From: Hyphobacterium indicum
Lineage (GTDB): Bacteria > Pseudomonadota > Alphaproteobacteria > Caulobacterales > Maricaulaceae
Reading direction: 5' to 3'
Assembly (NCBI RefSeq): GCF_003129605.1
Contig: NZ_QBDX01000004.1
Span: 682,001-746,000 of the forward strand
DNA length: 64,000 bases
Within the stretch, counting starts at the first letter, position 1. Each line of letters starts with the position of its first letter. The translations under genes and the position numbers were made by a program. The notes under the pieces were generated by a model that was not told the DNA's origin, searched no databases, and worked only from the letters and a program-made list of their open reading frames with translations. This document shows positions 61,537-64,000 of the stretch, in pieces.

Positions 61537-62868
61537 TCATTCTTGGTGCCCGGTTTCATGGGTTTCGCGCTTCTCTCGTCGACGTGACAGATAGAATTTT
61601 TCAAAGACGAAGATGGCGATTATCCCCATCGCTGAGATCACAATGATGGCCGGATCGCTCATCGCCTTCATCACAAGGAAAGCCCCCAGCGCAACGAGAT
61701 CAAAAAGAATGGCGCAGATCAATACGACCGGATTGGCGCCCACATCTTCCCGCAGTCGGCGCAGAACGCCCCAGTGAATGATCACGTCCATGACGAGATA
61801 GAAAATCGCCCCCATGGAGGCAATGCGGCCAAGATCAAAGAACGCGGCCAGGGTGCCCGCCGCGACAACGGTGTAGACAAGCGTGTGCGTTTGAATGTTA
61901 CCAGGCATGCCAAAATGCTTGTGCGGAACAAGCTTCATGTCTGTCAGCATGGCGATCATGCGCGAGACCGCGAAAATGCTCGCAATCACCCCGGATGCCG
62001 TCGCGATGATGGCAATGATGACGGTGAACCAGATGCCAGCTTCGCCAAAAGCAGGCCGAGCAGCTTCGGCGAGAGAATAGTCTCGCGCTTGTACGATTTC
62101 ACTGATCGAGAGTGTCGACCCCACCGCGAAAGCAACAAGCATGTAGACGACAAGGCAGATCGCCAGGGAGATCATGATCGCGCGGCCAACATTCCGGTTC
62201 GGGTTCTTCACTTCACCGCCGCTGTTGGTGATTGTGGTGAATCCCTTGAAGGCAAGAATAGCCAGCGCGACTCCAGCCAGAAATCCCATCGCAGTCGTTT
62301 CGCCAGCGACGCCTGTATCCGCGGGTTGAAAGCTGAATCCTACTGCCCACAAGACGAGCGTCGCAAACACCAGAATCCCGCCGATCTTGGCGATGGCCGC
62401 AACTTTGGACAAGCCTCCGATGATCTGATTGCCCGCAATGTTTACGAGAAAGGCAAAGACGATCAGGCCCAGCGCCAGGATGGGGATCAGCACTTCGCTT
62501 TGTCCCACATCGAACAGCCGTAGCGTGTAGGTGGCAAAAGTCCGCGCCACGAGGCTCTCATTGATGATCATCGAGAAAGCCATAAGCAATGCCGCGCCGC
62601 CCGTAATGGTAGCCGGCCCGTAAGCCTTCTTGAGGATCATGGCGATCCCACCGGCTGAGGGATATTTGTTGGAGACCATGATGTAGGTGTAGGCGCTGAA
62701 GCCGCTGATTACGGCGGCCAGCAGAAAAGCCAACGGGAATAGCGGGCCAGACAGCTCCGCAACCTGACCTGTCAATGCGAATATTCCGGCCCCGATCATG
62801 ACACCGGTACCCATCGCGACGGCTCCGGCAAGAGTCAGACTGCCTGCTTTGTATGATGCCTGCATCAT
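61537..62868 (-). CDS. APC-family amino acid permease
   Basis: This 443-residue permease has twelve predicted helices. It begins with the APC signature GAVAMGTGVMIGAGIFALTG and contains GFTTITNSGGEVKNPNRNVG and ASGVIASIFAVSRMIAML. The substrate is not identifiable. A permease of this type in a copper island is common, possibly for amines or amino acids. It starts 9 bp after the methyltransferase stop, so it is cotranscribed. Confidence 0.88.
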   Translation of the reverse strand: MMQASYKAGSLTLAGAVAMGTGVMIGAGIFALTGQVAELSGPLFPLAFLLAAVISGFSAYTYIMVSNKYPSAGGIAMILKKAYGPATITGGAALLMAFSMIINESLVARTFATYTLRLFDVGQSEVLIPILALGLIVFAFLVNIAGNQIIGGLSKVAAIAKIGGILVFATLVLWAVGFSFQPADTGVAGETTAMGFLAGVALAILAFKGFTTITNSGGEVKNPNRNVGRAIMISLAICLVVYMLVAFAVGSTLSISEIVQARDYSLAEAARPAFGEAGIWFTVIIAIIATASGVIASIFAVSRMIAMLTDMKLVPHKHFGMPGNIQTHTLVYTVVAAGTLAAFFDLGRIASMGAIFYLVMDVIIHWGVLRRLREDVGANPVVLICAILFDLVALGAFLVMKAMSDPAIIVISAMGIIAIFVFEKFYLSRRREKRETHETGHQE

Positions 62869-62876
62869 TTAGCCCT

Positions 62877-63551
62877 TTATGGCTGTTGCATGCCGCGCGG
62901 CATGGCGCGGTAGAGCGAAATCGAACCGGTGGGGGTTGGCAATGTTCGTCCCGCGTCGACCGTCAACTCGACCTCACGCATAAGTTCGGGTAAAATGCCG
63001 TCAGCATTAGGTTGGGTGTCCGCGACACCGTCGAGCATTTGGACCGTCATGCGAAACAGAGCTCGCATGACAGGGCCCTTTTGAAATCCATAGTCGGCGA
63101 TATGGATTTCGCCATTCTCGGCGAGCAGGTCGCGCATCGTAAAAAGCAATTCGCGTTTCATGGTCTCTGGCGTCTGATGAAACACCAAGCTGGAAACGAT
63201 CTTGTTCGGCTTCCAGTTCAAAGGCAGAGACGATTCAGATAAAAACCCTTCCAAAAAGCGCAAGGATTGGGTTCTTGGGTCGACCTTCGCGAGAGCACGT
63301 CCCAGCGCTGCGGTGTCGGGATCAATCCCAATGATCTCCGCCTCTGGCACGAGCTTGTTTAATTCGACGGCAAGCGTCCCGGTTCCGCATCCTACATCGA
63401 GGATCCTGTCATCTGGCGACGGGTCGATCTGTTGGATCAACGCCGAACGCCACGCCGTCTCCCGCGTCAAAGCCCGGATAACCGTATCATAAATTGGCGT
63501 CAGCCAATTATATCTCAATGGCGGCGTGTATGTGCTTTTGCTGTCTGTCAC
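62877..63551 (-). CDS. Class I SAM-dependent methyltransferase
   Basis: This 224-residue methyltransferase has motif [21 protein letters not shown] and the acidic residue after strand 2 (EIIGIDPD). The beginning [19 protein letters not shown] resembles the UbiE/phospholipid methyltransferase type. A GTG start overlaps the ATPase stop by 4 bp and has GAGGGG upstream. The substrate is unknown; it is frequently found beside CopA-type ATPases. Confidence 0.85.
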   Translation of the reverse strand: MTDSKSTYTPPLRYNWLTPIYDTVIRALTRETAWRSALIQQIDPSPDDRILDVGCGTGTLAVELNKLVPEAEIIGIDPDTAALGRALAKVDPRTQSLRFLEGFLSESSLPLNWKPNKIVSSLVFHQTPETMKRELLFTMRDLLAENGEIHIADYGFQKGPVMRALFRMTVQMLDGVADTQPNADGILPELMREVELTVDAGRTLPTPTGSISLYRAMPRGMQQP

Positions 63552-64000
63552 AGACGCGCCCCTCGCAGCCGCAGCGAGTTCAACACAACGGAGATAGAAG
63601 ACGCACTCATGGCAAAAGCCGCAAACATTGGGCTGATGAGGATGCCGAAGAACGGGAATAGCAACCCTGCCGCAACGGGCACGCCCGCCGTATTGTAGAT
63701 CAAGGCAAAGAAAAGATTCTGACGGATATTGCCCATCGTTGCGCGGGCCAGCCGCCGCGCGCGGACAATGCCGTCGAGATTACCCTTCACAAGCGTGATT
63801 CCGGCGCTTTCAATGGCAACATCGGCGCCGGTGCCCATCGCGATACCGACATCGGCCTGGGCCAGCGCGGGCGCATCGTTCACGCCGTCTCCGGCCATGG
63901 CCACCTTGCAGCCCTTTGCTTGAAGGTCGCGAATGATCTCCGCTTTGTCGGCGGGAAGCACGTCAGCGCGGATTTCGTCTATGCCGAGCCTGGCTCCAAT
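63548..64000 (-). CDS. P1B-type metal-translocating ATPase, C-terminal part
   Basis: This fragment begins outside the right edge; the last 150 residues are visible. The hinge motif [20 protein letters not shown] and [15 protein letters not shown], then [20 protein letters not shown] and the final helix pair match CopA-type copper/silver ATPases. The metal cannot be confirmed without the transmembrane CPC site. It is the first gene visible in this long copper operon. Confidence 0.93.
   Translation of the reverse strand: MGARLGIDEIRADVLPADKAEIIRDLQAKGCKVAMAGDGVNDAPALAQADVGIAMGTGADVAIESAGITLVKGNLDGIVRARRLARATMGNIRQNLFFALIYNTAGVPVAAGLLFPFFGILISPMFAAFAMSASSISVVLNSLRLRGARL

Overview
The window looks like a GC-rich alphaproteobacterial chromosome. 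The dense overlapping operons, codon bias, TTG and GTG starts and protein flavours fit a Hyphomonadaceae/Caulobacterales-like marine or sediment bacterium. That placement is an inference from overall character, with no rRNA or marker gene to confirm it. No tRNA, rRNA or CRISPR array was seen.

Region A (1-23000) is an anaerobic respiration block. On the minus strand run narK1, narK2, narG, narH and the start of narJ: two nitrate/nitrite transporters and the membrane nitrate reductase. A divergent Crp/Fnr-type regulator without FNR-type cysteines heads the plus strand. It is followed by a nearly complete molybdenum cofactor set (mobA, moaA, moaD, moaE, moaB, moaC, moeA), then a TauE/SafE exporter, a DUF454 protein, an unknown protein, NnrS, a class II (B12) ribonucleotide reductase, a TyrDC-like decarboxylase and hemN. 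Five near-perfect FNR-type boxes (TTGAY-N4-RTCAA) sit in front of members of this set, so it reads as one oxygen/NO-responsive regulon: nitrate uptake and reduction, cofactor supply, oxygen-independent dNTP synthesis and oxygen-independent haem synthesis.

Region B (23000-29600) holds a NarL-type response regulator and its multi-pass histidine kinase, facing each other and overlapping by 4 bp. A matching CCCCTG-N2-C[AG]GGGG palindrome lies at each outer end. A 40-residue membrane peptide, a PH-like membrane protein, a YfcC-type transporter and a BaiN/HI0933 flavoprotein follow.

Region C (29795-38070) is the best candidate for an undescribed system. It encodes a Cys-rich membrane-anchored protein; a 1421-residue exported protein with a zinc-phospholipase-C-like His/Asp signature, Ig-like middle and C-terminal von Willebrand A domain; a PPC-domain protein with a C-terminal membrane anchor; and an exported protein with three PPC-like repeats and an HExxH metalloprotease-like core.

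Region D (38188-64000) is an acquired metal-resistance island. It begins where an IS6-family element cuts a hybrid histidine kinase gene at its N-box. Next come a DUF2924/serine-recombinase/third-gene module, a 511 bp non-coding stretch, then lower-GC genes: CDF exporter with MerR regulator, lspA, and a CzcCBA-type RND efflux system. After these are a mercury-type module (MerR, MerT, Cys-rich protein, DUF5676; no merA seen), and a long minus-strand copper operon: P1B-ATPase, methyltransferase, APC permease, DUF2231 protein, acyltransferase, NTF2-like protein, a CnrYXH-like anti-sigma/sensor/sigma trio, multicopper oxidase CopA, CopB, a His-rich protein and a PepSY protein. The two MerR genes have recognisable 19-bp-spacer operator-promoters. 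The copper operon appears to use ECF-sigma control instead.
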